A stretch of DNA of 64,000 bases from Metaruminococcus_A sp964607135 (GCA_964607135.1 CAZSIV010000003.1:1-64000); one strand, 5' to 3'; positions 17,539 to 27,520 are shown, numbered from the stretch's first letter. Made by a program: numbers and translations. Notes: generated by a model not told the origin, from the letters alone.

Positions 17539-18378
17539 TTACAGTGCGGCGTAAGCGGCTTTCAGCTCAGACATCGCCTGCTCATACTGCTCCGCATTCG
17601 GGGCGCTTCCATGCCAAGCGGCATTGTTCTCCATAAAGGAAACGCCCTTGCCCTTGACGCTTTTCTGGATGATGACGACCGGTTTGCCCTTAACGGTTTT
17701 CGCCTCTTCAAAAGCAGCCTCGATCTTGTCAAAATCATGCGCATTGTCCAGATTGATCACATGCCAGTTGAAGGCTTTGAATTTTTCATCGATCGGATAA
17801 GGGGAGTTGACGTCGTCAATCTTACCGTCAATCTGAAGACCGTTGTTGTCAACCACCGCGATCAGGTTGTCCAGCTTACGGAAACCGGCAAACATAGCGG
17901 CCTCCCAAACCTGGCCTTCCTGGATTTCACCGTCGCCGAGGATGGTAAACACCCGGTAAGCCTCTCCGGAAACCTTCGCGGAAAGGGCCATGCCGCAGGC
18001 CACGGAAATCCCCTGGCCCAGAGAACCGCTGCTCATATCAACGCCCGGGATGGTTTTCATATCCGGATGGCCCTGGAGCATCCTGCCAACCTGACGCAGG
18101 CCTTTGAGCTCATCCTCCGGGAAATAACCCTTTTGCGCGAGAACGGAGTAAAGCCCCGGCGCAGTATGGCCTTTGGAAAGCACCAGACGATCCCTTTCCG
18201 GGCACTTCGGATTTTTCGGGTCTATCTTCATCTCTTTAAAATAAAGATAGGTGAGAAGATCGGAAATCGAAAGCGATCCGCCTGGATGCCCCGATTTTGC
18301 ATTGAAAACTGCTTCAATAACGCCCATTCTCACTTTGCAGGCAGTTTTCATCAGCTCTTTTTTTGTCGCCAAATCCAT
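17539..18378 (-). CDS. Transketolase, N-terminal subunit
   Basis: The 279-residue N-terminal half binds the diphosphate and Mg ion of thiamine diphosphate through GDGEIQEGQVWEA ... DNNGLQIDG. SGHPGGSLS and SKGHTAPGLYSVL are transketolase hallmarks. The ATG at 18378 has GGAGG seven bases upstream; an extension to 18429 would enter the HAD gene. Split transketolases are common in Clostridia and archaea. Confidence 0.95.
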   Translation of the reverse strand: MDLATKKELMKTACKVRMGVIEAVFNAKSGHPGGSLSISDLLTYLYFKEMKIDPKNPKCPERDRLVLSKGHTAPGLYSVLAQKGYFPEDELKGLRQVGRMLQGHPDMKTIPGVDMSSGSLGQGISVACGMALSAKVSGEAYRVFTILGDGEIQEGQVWEAAMFAGFRKLDNLIAVVDNNGLQIDGKIDDVNSPYPIDEKFKAFNWHVINLDNAHDFDKIEAAFEEAKTVKGKPVVIIQKSVKGKGVSFMENNAAWHGSAPNAEQYEQAMSELKAAYAAL

Positions 18379-18418
18379 AATAAAACCTCCAAAAATATAT
18401 TTTTGCATGGCAAATGAC

Positions 18419-19258
18419 CTATATTTCAACCGAGCGTTGCCGCTCTAAAATTGACGTTTCCATCAAAAGGCGGATCAATTCCGCCAAAGCGTGATGGTCG
18501 TTGTCGCAGACCACGAGCTGGGCGGCCTGTTTGAGCTCCTGCGGAGCGTTTGCCACCGCGACGCCGATTCCCGCATTCTGAATCATCTCATAATCATTGA
18601 AGTAGTCCCCGACCGCCACTGTCTTTTCAATCGGAACCCCAGTCAGCCCGGCGAGGTGGAGAAGCGCTCCGCCCTTTGAGCTTCCCTGTGGCAGCATCTC
18701 GAAATAATGGGTAAAGGAGCGGACAAAGCAAACGTCGCCGTACCCCTTTGAAAGCATATATGCCTCAAATTCATCCATCTGCGAAGGATCCAGCGCAAAC
18801 AGCACCTTAAACCATCCGTCCGGCACCTCATCAAATCCACAGGAAAGATAGGAAAGACGCTCGGTATCCAGATGCTTTTTCACAATCGGATTGCTGCGCA
18901 CCACATAAATCTGATCGTCGAGCAGGATTTCGATCCCGATCTCCGGGAACTTTTCATAGACATCCTTTGTATAATCGACCGCCCTGCCGCTTAAAACGGA
19001 ATGCCAGACGATCTCCCGTTTGCCGTAATCATAGATCGCCCCACCGTTGTACAGAATCACCGGCGTATCAATCTGAAGCAGGTGGATATAGTGTTCCAGC
19101 GAGGGAATTGAGCGCCCGGTGGCGATAGAAAAACGCCCGCCCGCCTTTTGAAAAGCCCGGATCGCCTTAATATTTTCCTCCGAAATCCGTTTATCGGTAG
19201 TCAGCATGGTGCCATCCATGTCAGTTACAAGCAGCAAGCCGCTGACAGAATTTTGCAT
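18419..19258 (-). CDS. Cof-type HAD-IIB family hydrolase
   Basis: The 279-residue phosphatase has motif I DMDGTMLTTD (about residues 13-22), motif II at TGRS, the conserved lysine in GSSKGGALL and motif III AVGDYFNDYEM. The type IIB cap lies between motifs II and III. Relatives remove phosphate from sugar phosphates or flavin mononucleotide; the substrate is not readable here. It sits 16 bases after rluD and 41 before the transketolase start. Confidence 0.92.
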   Translation of the reverse strand: MQNSVSGLLLVTDMDGTMLTTDKRISEENIKAIRAFQKAGGRFSIATGRSIPSLEHYIHLLQIDTPVILYNGGAIYDYGKREIVWHSVLSGRAVDYTKDVYEKFPEIGIEILLDDQIYVVRSNPIVKKHLDTERLSYLSCGFDEVPDGWFKVLFALDPSQMDEFEAYMLSKGYGDVCFVRSFTHYFEMLPQGSSKGGALLHLAGLTGVPIEKTVAVGDYFNDYEMIQNAGIGVAVANAPQELKQAAQLVVCDNDHHALAELIRLLMETSILERQRSVEI

Positions 19259-19273
19259 GAGCTCTCTCGCTTT

Positions 19274-20197
19274 CTATCCTTTAAGTTTTTTGATAAACCG
19301 GACAAAATACTCCGGCAAGGCACTTTCAAAGGTCATCCGCTTCCCTGTTAAAGGATGGGTAAAGCCAATCCTGCCCGCGTGCAAACACTGCCCGCCCAGC
19401 TCTGAGATGACCTTCTTCGGGCCGTAAACCGAATCGCCCGCAACCGGATGTCCAATATAAGCCATGTGGACACGAATTTGGTGAGTCCGCCCTGTCTCCA
19501 GTTTGACGCGCAGCCGGGTAAATCCCGTAAAGCGCTCTACCACCTCAAAATGCGTCACCGCTTCTCTGGAATGGGATGCAGTGACCGCCATCTTTTTGCG
19601 GTCGACCGGATGCCGCCCGATCGGCGCATTTACCGTCCCCTCATCCTCCTTGAATCCGCCGTAGACGACCGTTTCATAAATGCGGTCAAAAGAGTGCACC
19701 TGAATCTGTTCTGCAAGGCCGAGATGTGCCTGATCGCTTTTGGCGACCATCAAAAGGCCGCTGGTGTCTTTATCAATCCGATGGACAATCCCCGGGCGGA
19801 GAACCCCGTTAATCCCGGACAGTTTCCCTTTACAGTGAAAGAGAAGAGCGTTGACCAAGGTTCCAGACGGGTTCCCAGGCGCCGGATGAACCACCATCCC
19901 CTTTGGCTTGTTGACCACCAAAAGATCACTGTCTTCATAAACGATCTCCAACGGGATATCTTCCGGCAGAACGTCCAGCTCTTTCGGCGCGGGAACCTCC
20001 AGATGAACCGCGTCGCCGACCGACAGCCTGAAATTTTTAGAAACAGCTTTTCCGTTGACCTCGGCACGCCCCTCCTCCACTATTTTTTGCAGGAAAGAGC
20101 GCGAATGCCCGGGAAGCATTTCCTGAAGGAAACGGTCGAGCCTCGTTCCATCATTTTCCCCGTCGGCCAAAAAATCGAAATATTCGTCACCCGGCAT
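19274..20197 (-). CDS. RluA/RluD-family pseudouridine synthase
   Basis: This enzyme isomerises uridines in 23S rRNA or tRNA. The product (307 residues) has an N-terminal S4 RNA-binding domain (RLDRFLQEMLPGHSRSFLQK) and a catalytic core with the key aspartate in HRIDKDTSGLLM. GRTHQIRVHMAYIGHP is also typical. The ATG at 20197 has AAAGGAC upstream and overlaps the lspA end by 11 bases. The lspA-rluD pairing matches Bacillus lsp-ylyB, so this is the YlyB type; the exact target base is not known from sequence. Confidence 0.93.
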   Translation of the reverse strand: MPGDEYFDFLADGENDGTRLDRFLQEMLPGHSRSFLQKIVEEGRAEVNGKAVSKNFRLSVGDAVHLEVPAPKELDVLPEDIPLEIVYEDSDLLVVNKPKGMVVHPAPGNPSGTLVNALLFHCKGKLSGINGVLRPGIVHRIDKDTSGLLMVAKSDQAHLGLAEQIQVHSFDRIYETVVYGGFKEDEGTVNAPIGRHPVDRKKMAVTASHSREAVTHFEVVERFTGFTRLRVKLETGRTHQIRVHMAYIGHPVAGDSVYGPKKVISELGGQCLHAGRIGFTHPLTGKRMTFESALPEYFVRFIKKLKG

Positions 20198-20696
20198 CGC
20201 TTGTCCTTTTCCCCTTCCGGCGGAATAAATCCGACTGGTCAAAAAAGAGAAGGTAAACGAGCAGACTGATTACACCCAAAACCACCATGCAATCGGCAAA
20301 GTTGAAGATGGCAAAGTTAATGAACTTAAACTCGACATAATCGATCACCGAACCGCCCCGAAAAATGCGGTCGATCAAGTTGCCGACCCCACCCGCCAAA
20401 ATCACTGCGACATGCCAGATGATAACACGGTTTTTCAGCCTTCTGAAAGCCAGAAGGTAGAGCATCAGCAGCACGGCAAGCCCTGTTAAACCGACCAACA
20501 GCCAACGCTGCCCTTCAAAGAAGCTGAAAGCCGCACCTGTATTTTCCACATAGGTAAAACTGACAACGCCCGGAATGAACGGAACCGATTCGTACAGTTC
20601 GAGATTTGCCTGAACGATCATCTTCAAAAGCTGGTCGATCCCAACCAAAAGCGCAGAGATCACCAAAGCAATATAAGAAATGGGAATCAACTCCAA
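20187..20696 (-). CDS. lspA: Lipoprotein signal peptidase (signal peptidase II)
   Basis: This aspartyl protease in the membrane cleaves signal peptides of prolipoproteins. The 169 residues contain four hydrophobic segments and the conserved family boxes VENTGAAFS, GGVGNLIDRIFRG and FNFADCMVVLG, the last two carrying the two catalytic aspartates. It lies six bases after the ileS stop, the classic ileS-lspA order. Confidence 0.97.
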   Translation of the reverse strand: MELIPISYIALVISALLVGIDQLLKMIVQANLELYESVPFIPGVVSFTYVENTGAAFSFFEGQRWLLVGLTGLAVLLMLYLLAFRRLKNRVIIWHVAVILAGGVGNLIDRIFRGGSVIDYVEFKFINFAIFNFADCMVVLGVISLLVYLLFFDQSDLFRRKGKRTSDAG

Positions 20697-20701
20697 ACGG
20701 T

Positions 20702-23488
20702 TTATTTTCCGGCTACAACCCCGGCACAGCGCTCACACAAAGTTGAATGCTCTGCACAACTCCCGACCGTCGTGCTGTACTTCCAGCAGCGCTCGCACTT
20801 TTCTCCATCCGCTTTTACAACGGTAATCGAAAGACCGTCGAGTTCGGCCGTGACCTCCCCGGCCCCTTCCGCAAGCTCTACCTGCGAGACGATGAATGCA
20901 TCCTTCAGCTCATCTTTTACCGCGTCGAGGAAAGTGTAAAGCTCGCCTGTACAAAAAAGCTTGACCTTTGCCTCGAGAGATTTCCCGATCACCTTTTCAT
21001 TCCTCTTGAGCTCAAGCGCCTTGTTGACCTCGTCCCGAATCTGATGGATCCGGTCCCATTTTGCGACAAAACCTTCATCCGTCGGGAGCTTAATTGCTTT
21101 CGGCATGTCGTTGAAAAGCACCGACTCTGTGTCATCCGAGGACAGATGCGGCATCGCCGCCCAGATTTCCTCCGACGTAAAGGCGAGGATCGGCGCAACC
21201 AAGCGGGTCAGCGCGCTCAGGATCAAATAAATCACCGACTGGGCACTGCGGCGCTGCGGACTGTCCGCCCTCTCGCAGTAAAGCCGGTCCTTGATGATAT
21301 CGAGGTAAAAGTTCGACATATCCAGCACACAGAAATTATGAATCGCGTGGTAAACCACATGGAAGTCGAAGCTGTTATAGCCCGCCTCCACCTTTGAAAT
21401 CAGCTCATCGAGGGCATGGAGTGCCCAAAGGTCGAGCTCCGGCATCTTTTCAGCTGGCACCAGATCGGCATTCGGGTCAAAATCGGCGAGGTTGCTCAAA
21501 ATATAACGGGCCGTGTTGCGAATTTTACGATACCCTTCCGAAAGCTGCTTCATGATATCGGGAGAGATGCGGATATCCGCATGGTAGTCGGACGAAGCGA
21601 CCCAGAGGCGGAGGATATCGGCCCCGTACTGCTTTACAATTTCAGCCGGTTCCACACCGTTGCCCAGCGATTTGGACATCTTTCTGCCTTCCCCATCCAC
21701 TACCCAGCCATGGGTACAGACATTTTTATAGGGCGCGACGCCTTTGAACGCGACACTGGTGAGAAGCGACGACTGGAACCAGCCGCGGTACTGATCGGCC
21801 CCCTCCAGATACAGATCGGCCGGGAAAGAAAGCTCTTCCCGTTCGTCGATAACCGCCGCGTGAGACACGCCGCTGTCAAACCAAACGTCCATAATATCGG
21901 TTTCTTTGGTAAATTCATGACAGCCGCAGCTGCATACGACATCCTTTGGCAGAAATTCGGACGGTTCCTTGATATACCACGCGTCGGAGCCCTCCGCCCG
22001 GAAGAGATCCGAAATGGCGCGGATGGTCTGATCGTTTACCAGGGGCTTTCCGCAGTCTTTACAGTAAAGGATCGGAATCGGGACACCCCAGGTGCGCTGA
22101 CGGGAGATGCACCAGTCGCTCCGGTCGCGAACCATCCCCTTGATCCGGTCCTCGCCCCACTCGGGTATCCAGTTGACCGTTTCAATCGCTTTGACCGCGG
22201 CCTCTTTAAAGCCATCGACCGAACAGAACCACTGCTCTGTCGCACGGAAAAGGATCGGCTTTTTGCAGCGCCAGCAGTGGGGGTACTGATGAACAATTTT
22301 TACGAGGGCAAAGAGATGGCCGGTTTCCTCCAGCTTTTTCGCGATCGCCTTATTGGCATCATCGGTCAAAAGGCCTGAAAACTCCCCGGCAAGCTCAGTC
22401 AGCCGCCCTTCGGAATCCACCGGGACGATCACCGGGATATCCTTGTAATTCTGGCAGACCTCAAAGTCCTCGACGCCGTGCCCCGGCGCCGTGTGAACGC
22501 ATCCGGTACCGCTTTCGAGCGTGACATGATCGCCGACAATAACCAGCGACTCACGTTCCAGAAACGGATGCGCGGTTTTCATATACTCCAGCTCACTTCC
22601 AAGGAAGGAACCGACCGTCTCGTATTCTGTGATCTTCGCATCCTTCATAGCCGAATCGATGAGGTCTTTGGCCATAACCAGATATTCATCCCCGGCTTTG
22701 ACAAGGGTATATTCGTAATTCGGGCCAAGACAGATCGCCACATTTCCCGGAAGCGTCCAGGTTGTCGTCGTCCAGATGACGAACGAAACCTTCCGAGGAT
22801 CGATCCCCACCCTGGAAAAAATGCCCTTGTCGTCGGTGACGTTGAATTTCACATAGATCGAATAACACGGATCGTCTTCATACTCGATTTCAGCCTCGGC
22901 CAGCGCCGTACCGCATTCGGTACACCAATAAACCGGCTTCAGCCCCTTATAGATATAGCCTTTCTTCGCCATCTCGCCGAAAACTTCGATCTGTTTGGCT
23001 TCAAAAGAAGGCTTGAGCGTTTTATAAGGGTCTTCAAAATCGCCGATTACCCCCAGACGCTTGAACTGATCCGTCATTGTATCGATAAAGGATTCAGCAA
23101 ATTCCCGGCAGAGCTTTCTGAGTTCCACTGCTGAGATGGTCGCGGGGTTAACCCCATCCTTTTTCAGGGCTTTGAGTTCAATTGGAAGGCCGTGGGTGTC
23201 CCATCCCGGAATATAAGGAGCCTGAAAACCGGACATATTTTTATGACGGATAATGATGTCTTTCAGCACCTTATTCAGCGCGGTTCCCATATGGATATTC
23301 CCGTTCGCGTAAGGCGGGCCGTCATGAAGGGTGTAATTCGGCTTCCCCTCATTTTTTTTCATCAGTTTTTTATAAACTCCGCGCTGCTCAAAGTCTTTGA
23401 GCATCTCCGGCTCCCGCTGCGGCAGCCCTGCGCGCATCGGAAAATCGGTTTTGGTCAAATTCAAGGTTTTGTTGTAATCCTGGGCCAT
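20702..23488 (-). CDS. ileS: Isoleucyl-tRNA synthetase
   Basis: This class I synthetase charges tRNA-Ile. It has the HIGH equivalent PYANGNIHMG near residue 60, the editing domain (with GTGCVHTAPGHG) and KMSKS in GRKMSKSLGN. The C-terminal zinc-binding cysteines are CERCW and CERC. The 928-residue length is typical of the bacterial zinc-tailed form. The 96 bases before its start hold no T-box leader, so no isoleucine-sensing control is visible. Confidence 0.98.
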   Translation of the reverse strand: MAQDYNKTLNLTKTDFPMRAGLPQREPEMLKDFEQRGVYKKLMKKNEGKPNYTLHDGPPYANGNIHMGTALNKVLKDIIIRHKNMSGFQAPYIPGWDTHGLPIELKALKKDGVNPATISAVELRKLCREFAESFIDTMTDQFKRLGVIGDFEDPYKTLKPSFEAKQIEVFGEMAKKGYIYKGLKPVYWCTECGTALAEAEIEYEDDPCYSIYVKFNVTDDKGIFSRVGIDPRKVSFVIWTTTTWTLPGNVAICLGPNYEYTLVKAGDEYLVMAKDLIDSAMKDAKITEYETVGSFLGSELEYMKTAHPFLERESLVIVGDHVTLESGTGCVHTAPGHGVEDFEVCQNYKDIPVIVPVDSEGRLTELAGEFSGLLTDDANKAIAKKLEETGHLFALVKIVHQYPHCWRCKKPILFRATEQWFCSVDGFKEAAVKAIETVNWIPEWGEDRIKGMVRDRSDWCISRQRTWGVPIPILYCKDCGKPLVNDQTIRAISDLFRAEGSDAWYIKEPSEFLPKDVVCSCGCHEFTKETDIMDVWFDSGVSHAAVIDEREELSFPADLYLEGADQYRGWFQSSLLTSVAFKGVAPYKNVCTHGWVVDGEGRKMSKSLGNGVEPAEIVKQYGADILRLWVASSDYHADIRISPDIMKQLSEGYRKIRNTARYILSNLADFDPNADLVPAEKMPELDLWALHALDELISKVEAGYNSFDFHVVYHAIHNFCVLDMSNFYLDIIKDRLYCERADSPQRRSAQSVIYLILSALTRLVAPILAFTSEEIWAAMPHLSSDDTESVLFNDMPKAIKLPTDEGFVAKWDRIHQIRDEVNKALELKRNEKVIGKSLEAKVKLFCTGELYTFLDAVKDELKDAFIVSQVELAEGAGEVTAELDGLSITVVKADGEKCERCWKYSTTVGSCAEHSTLCERCAGVVAGK

Positions 23489-23584
23489 TTGCTTCTCTCC
23501 TTGTTTCTTCTGATATCAACCACAGATGACAGAGGTTTACCCCCTCAACCAATCTGATTTTTAAACGCATTTAAACTAAGCAGC

Positions 23585-24346
23585 CTATTTTTTTACATTA
23601 CGCCCAAACCGCAGCTCGCCGAATTTGGACTCCAGACTGCTTTTCTGGCTTTCACCGGCTCCCAAAGGCCCGCCGAATCTCTCGGAAAAAGAGGTCTGGA
23701 TCGAAACAGATTCCTCACTCGATTCCGGAACGGTTTCCGCCGGCACTTCTGCGGCCCGGCTTTCAGGCATCGGTTCGGCTGCCGGTGTTTCCGAAACCGC
23801 CGGTTCCTCTTCAGGCGTGCTGTTGGTGAGCTTGGAAGAAATACTCTCCACCGCTTCGGAATCCTTTTCCTTGATTTCGGGAATCGAGGTAATAGTATCG
23901 AGATGCGACTTATAAAGGGCCAGCAGCTTCGACTTGAAATTCGAGACCTCCCGCTGGGTCAGCAGAAGGGTGTGCTGCTCTCTTTCGATATCTTTTTTCA
24001 TAGAGGCCAACGTCTTTTTCGAGCTTTCCGTCGCTTCGCGGAGAAGGGCATCCCCTTTCTCCTGCGCTTCACTTATAATCTGTTCGGCTTTTTCCCTCGC
24101 CTCTTTCAGCATATTGTTTCCAAGGCGCTGGGCGCCGATCAGCGCCTCCCTCATGCTGTTTTCATCCTGACGGTACTCTTCCACCTTTGCCGCCAGAATC
24201 TCCAGCTTATTTTGAAGCTCCGCATTCTGGGCGGTGAGTTCGCCGAGCGTTTTGGCAACCTGATCCAGATACGCGTCTACTTCATCCACCTTATAACCAA
24301 ACGCAGACTTGTCGAATTTCTGCTCGGAAATATCTTTTGCATTCAT
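23585..24346 (-). CDS. divIVA: Cell-division/polarity protein DivIVA
   Basis: DivIVA binds curved membrane at poles and septa. The 253-residue protein begins with the family membrane-binding domain (ISEQKFDKSAFGYKVDEVDAYLDQV) and continues with a coiled coil to about residue 150. The last 90 residues are a low-complexity Ser/Glu/Pro tail. It follows ylmH by 11 bases. Confidence 0.94.
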   Translation of the reverse strand: MNAKDISEQKFDKSAFGYKVDEVDAYLDQVAKTLGELTAQNAELQNKLEILAAKVEEYRQDENSMREALIGAQRLGNNMLKEAREKAEQIISEAQEKGDALLREATESSKKTLASMKKDIEREQHTLLLTQREVSNFKSKLLALYKSHLDTITSIPEIKEKDSEAVESISSKLTNSTPEEEPAVSETPAAEPMPESRAAEVPAETVPESSEESVSIQTSFSERFGGPLGAGESQKSSLESKFGELRFGRNVKK

Positions 24347-24357
24347 GGAAAATCCCC

Positions 24358-25113
24358 CTATAGATACTGTTTAACCGTGATAAACAGCCGTCCTTTTTTC
24401 GTCTGCCGAAGTTCCTCTTTCAAAATAAATTTTCCGCAGCCTCTGACCGAAAAAACATCTCCCGGTTTCACAGCAGAGCTGGCCGATTCAACCACACCGT
24501 AGTTAAGCATCACCATACCTGCGCGAATCCGTTCCGCCGCTTTTTCCCGGCTGATACCCGCTGCCAGGGACACGAGTGCATCAAGCCGCAGGGACGCAAC
24601 AGTCCCCGTTATTTCCCGAAAAGAAGGCGTAAAGGCAACCTCTTTCAGATCATACGGCTTTATCGTCACTCCTACTCGACCGATTTTTTCCAAATTATCA
24701 GTAAAATAGTCAAACTGTTTTTCATAAAGACAAACAACAGTTTGACCTTCTTCTACCAAAATATCACCGATCACTTCCCGTTTCACCCCAAGGGCCATAA
24801 AGGAACCTAAAAAATCGCGATGTGACAATTCTTCTTCCTTCCGGTAAGACAATCCCAGCCCAACAATCGGGTACGACGACAAATCCGGCTCCATATAAGA
24901 CGGAAAGACGCCCAACATCCGCCGCTGCGCGCCCTCATATCCGCCAAAAAACAAATAGTTAGAACAGCGGTGTTTCCGCAGCTGCTGTTCAGCGAGATAA
25001 ATTTGGCGCTCATCCAGAAACATTGTATATTTTGGATACATTTTCTGTTCCGCCTGTGCGGCAATATCTAAAATTCTAGCTGTAAAAAGCTCATCTTCCT
25101 TCGAAAGAACCAT
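24358..25113 (-). CDS. ylmH: S4-domain RNA-binding protein YlmH
   Basis: The 251-residue protein has the YlmH N-terminal domain and a C-terminal S4 domain (about residues 175-240, with LDALVSLAAGISREKAAERI). YlmH family members bind ribosomes; a rescue role has been reported for the Bacillus protein. It overlaps the sepF stop by one base (TAATG). The usual ylmG between sepF and ylmH is missing. Confidence 0.92.
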   Translation of the reverse strand: MVLSKEDELFTARILDIAAQAEQKMYPKYTMFLDERQIYLAEQQLRKHRCSNYLFFGGYEGAQRRMLGVFPSYMEPDLSSYPIVGLGLSYRKEEELSHRDFLGSFMALGVKREVIGDILVEEGQTVVCLYEKQFDYFTDNLEKIGRVGVTIKPYDLKEVAFTPSFREITGTVASLRLDALVSLAAGISREKAAERIRAGMVMLNYGVVESASSAVKPGDVFSVRGCGKFILKEELRQTKKGRLFITVKQYL

Positions 25114-25580
25114 TAAAAATACAGCCCGTTGCTTTCAAGCTCTCCCAAGAGATCGCCCATGATGTCCACATTATATGGCGTAATGATAAAAGTGCTGTTG
25201 GCAACCCGCTTGATCTGACCGTTATTCGCGTAAGCAACGCCGCTCAAAAAGTCGACCAAACGCCTTGCGGTATCTTTATTGGTGGATTCCAGGTTCAGCA
25301 CGACGGTGCGTTTTTCATTTAAATGATCCGCTATCGAGCTCGCGTCTTCAAAATGCTCCGGCTTTACCAAAACCACCTGAAGCTGCGTCGTCGCATGAAT
25401 GTTGACTACACGATTGCTTTTATTTGCAGAACTCCTCGCACTGTCGCTTGGATGATTATAATCAAACGCCTCAGAAGAACGGGAATGATCTTTGCCGATA
25501 ACTTCCTCCTGCTGCTCTTCATCTTCATAATCGTCGTCGTCCATTACAAAAATCCCTCTGAATCTTTCAGCTAAACTCAT
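25113..25580 (-). CDS. sepF: Cell-division protein SepF
   Basis: SepF forms rings that bundle and anchor FtsZ at the septum. The 155-residue product has the amphipathic N-terminal helix MSLAERFRGIF, an acidic linker, and the SepF core (about 68-150) with VVLVKPEHFEDA, KRTVVLNLE and DFLSGVAYANNG. It starts 20 bases after yggS. Confidence 0.95.
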   Translation of the reverse strand: MSLAERFRGIFVMDDDDYEDEEQQEEVIGKDHSRSSEAFDYNHPSDSARSSANKSNRVVNIHATTQLQVVLVKPEHFEDASSIADHLNEKRTVVLNLESTNKDTARRLVDFLSGVAYANNGQIKRVANSTFIITPYNVDIMGDLLGELESNGLYF

Positions 25581-25600
25581 CTTTTTTCCTCCCTGCGGAT

Positions 25601-26296
25601 TCAGTGCCTTTCACCGAAAAGCCCTCGTCCGATTCGAATAATATTACTTCCAAACTGAATCGCCTCCGGATAGTCGGACGACATCCCCATTGACAAAACA
25701 CTCATGCTCCTATTATCTAACTTTTTACCCTGTATGTCAATAAGCAACTTTTGCGCCTGCTCAAAATAACGCGGCCCCGACCCCGCTGGAGGGATCACCA
25801 TCAACCCTCTGAGCCTCAGATGTTCAAATTCCGCAATTTCGCCGATCAATTCATCGAGCTGCTCGGGAAGGGCACCGCTTTTAGACTCCTCTTTGGCGAG
25901 GTTGACCTCAATCAAAACCTCCATCGTTCGGCCGCGGGCCGCCGCGCAGCGCTCAATTTCATCGGCGAGCCTGACCGAGTCGACCGACTCGATCATCCCC
26001 ACCTTGTCGATGATCTGACGCACTTTATTGGTCTGAAGATGACCGATAAAATGGATCTGTTCCGGGGGGAGAAGATAGGAGTCAAATTTTTCCAAAAGCT
26101 CCTGCGCCCGGTTTTCGCCGAGCAAGGTTACCCCTTCTGAGACCGCCGCATTGACCAGCTCCGCCGGAACAGTTTTGGTGACCGCCATCAGCGTTACCTC
26201 AGACGGATCCCGCCCGCATTTTACACAGGCTTCTTCGACTCGAAAACGGATTTCTTTCAAGTTTTCCCTGACTCGTTCAACTGAGCGGTTTTCCAT
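25601..26296 (-). CDS. PLP homeostasis protein, YggS/YlmE family
   Basis: This alanine-racemase-fold protein (231 residues) binds pyridoxal phosphate through the lysine in LMAVTKTV and keeps free PLP in balance; it has no known catalytic activity. IHFIGHLQTNKV, SVDSVRLA and LSMGMSSDYPEAI are family hallmarks. The start ATG at 26296 overlaps the adaptor gene by 20 bases and has only a weak ribosome site, so coupling is likely. Fixed place before sepF is conserved across Firmicutes. Confidence 0.94.
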   Translation of the reverse strand: MENRSVERVRENLKEIRFRVEEACVKCGRDPSEVTLMAVTKTVPAELVNAAVSEGVTLLGENRAQELLEKFDSYLLPPEQIHFIGHLQTNKVRQIIDKVGMIESVDSVRLADEIERCAAARGRTMEVLIEVNLAKEESKSGALPEQLDELIGEIAEFEHLRLRGLMVIPPAGSGPRYFEQAQKLLIDIQGKKLDNRSMSVLSMGMSSDYPEAIQFGSNIIRIGRGLFGERH

Positions 26297-27518
26297 CGTA
26301 CAAATCAGATCCTTTCACGATGACGTCGTCGTAAATTCGGACGTATTTTGAGCGCTCAAGCTCTGTTTCCTTATCCTCGCTGACAAAATACTCTTCATTC
26401 TCATAAATAATATCCACAAGCTTAAACTTCATAATCTGTCCGTATTTAATATAAACACCCTTTTCAGGCCCGTCTTCCCCTTCCACAATGTGGAGCGCCG
26501 ACTTTGGAATCCTGATTCCCTCATGCGTTTGCATGACGACCTGCGCTTCCTCGAGCCGGAGCTTCACCAGTTTTTCAGAGAGGAGATCTGTCTCAAATAC
26601 AACAACCGCCGTCGGCTGAGAGGCGTTATAGCTGTTGGAGACCACTTCGGCCGCAACCATCTCGTCCGCGGCAGACTGGAACAGCAGATTATATTTCTTC
26701 CCTTCCTTTAACAGCACGGCTTTCGATACATCCACAATCGCAGTATACCGCCATTTAGCGTTTGTGATGATCTTTCCGGTCAGCGCCTCGTCAACCGTCG
26801 GTTTTTCCATCGTGAAAAATTCTTCGATCTGCTGCTCAGTCAGCTGGCCGGCCTTGTCCAGGTTGGTCAGCGTCTCGAATCCGTCGGCGCCGTTCACAAA
26901 ATAACCGGAAACCGGGGCCGTCACGCTGGAGACAGACTGGCCGCTTTTCTGACGAAGAGCGGCAATCTCATTTTTCAGCTCATCAATCCGCGCATTAAAA
27001 TCGGAGACGCTTTCAAAGACGATCTGGCTCCTGTTAAAAGCGCTCAAAAAATTGTTTTTCAGCTCATAAATTCCCTCGATCTCGTGGCCCTGGAGCGCAC
27101 CGACATACTCGCCGTTAACAGAATTGATCTGCCGGGTCAAAGAGGCGGCCTGTGTCCCCGCCGCAACCCCCAGCGTTTGAGACTCCTGCACCGCTTTCAG
27201 TTCGGCTTCCAGCTGTGCAACCTTGGACATGTTGGAGATGTCCTCCTCGTTCGGATACATCTGCGCCACAACCGAATTCTTTGCCACCTTGTCCCCATTG
27301 TGGATCAGATAATCCACCGCACCGGATTTTCTCGAATCCAAAACGGTTTCCTCCCTGGAAACGATCCCTTTCACGTCAAACGATTCCTGAACTTCCGACG
27401 AAACGACCGTCTCCAGCGTATAAGGTTTCCCATAAGCGACGTAAAGCTGAACTCCAACCACCAGCAGGATCGCCAGAGCCAATGCGCCGAATAGGATTTT
27501 AGGCAATTTGGATAACAT
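26277..27518 (-). CDS. HlyD-family membrane adaptor
   Basis: The 413-residue protein has one membrane anchor (about residues 8-28) and a large outside domain. Two biotinyl-lipoyl-like halves, near GVVSREETVLDSRKSGAVDYLIHNGDKVAKNSVVAQMYP split at residues 50-90 and APVSGYFVNGADGFE at about 205, flank a coiled coil of about 100 residues. This is the pattern of periplasmic adaptors, in a bacterium that likely lacks an outer membrane. No efflux pump gene is next to it; it lies between hfq and yggS. Confidence 0.82.
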   Translation of the reverse strand: MLSKLPKILFGALALAILLVVGVQLYVAYGKPYTLETVVSSEVQESFDVKGIVSREETVLDSRKSGAVDYLIHNGDKVAKNSVVAQMYPNEEDISNMSKVAQLEAELKAVQESQTLGVAAGTQAASLTRQINSVNGEYVGALQGHEIEGIYELKNNFLSAFNRSQIVFESVSDFNARIDELKNEIAALRQKSGQSVSSVTAPVSGYFVNGADGFETLTNLDKAGQLTEQQIEEFFTMEKPTVDEALTGKIITNAKWRYTAIVDVSKAVLLKEGKKYNLLFQSAADEMVAAEVVSNSYNASQPTAVVVFETDLLSEKLVKLRLEEAQVVMQTHEGIRIPKSALHIVEGEDGPEKGVYIKYGQIMKFKLVDIIYENEEYFVSEDKETELERSKYVRIYDDVIVKGSDLYDGKPLS

Positions 27519-27520
27519 TT

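Noticed and set aside
23489..23584. T-box leader before ileS
   Set aside because: The gap is only 96 bases and has no AGGGTGGNACCGCG-type box.
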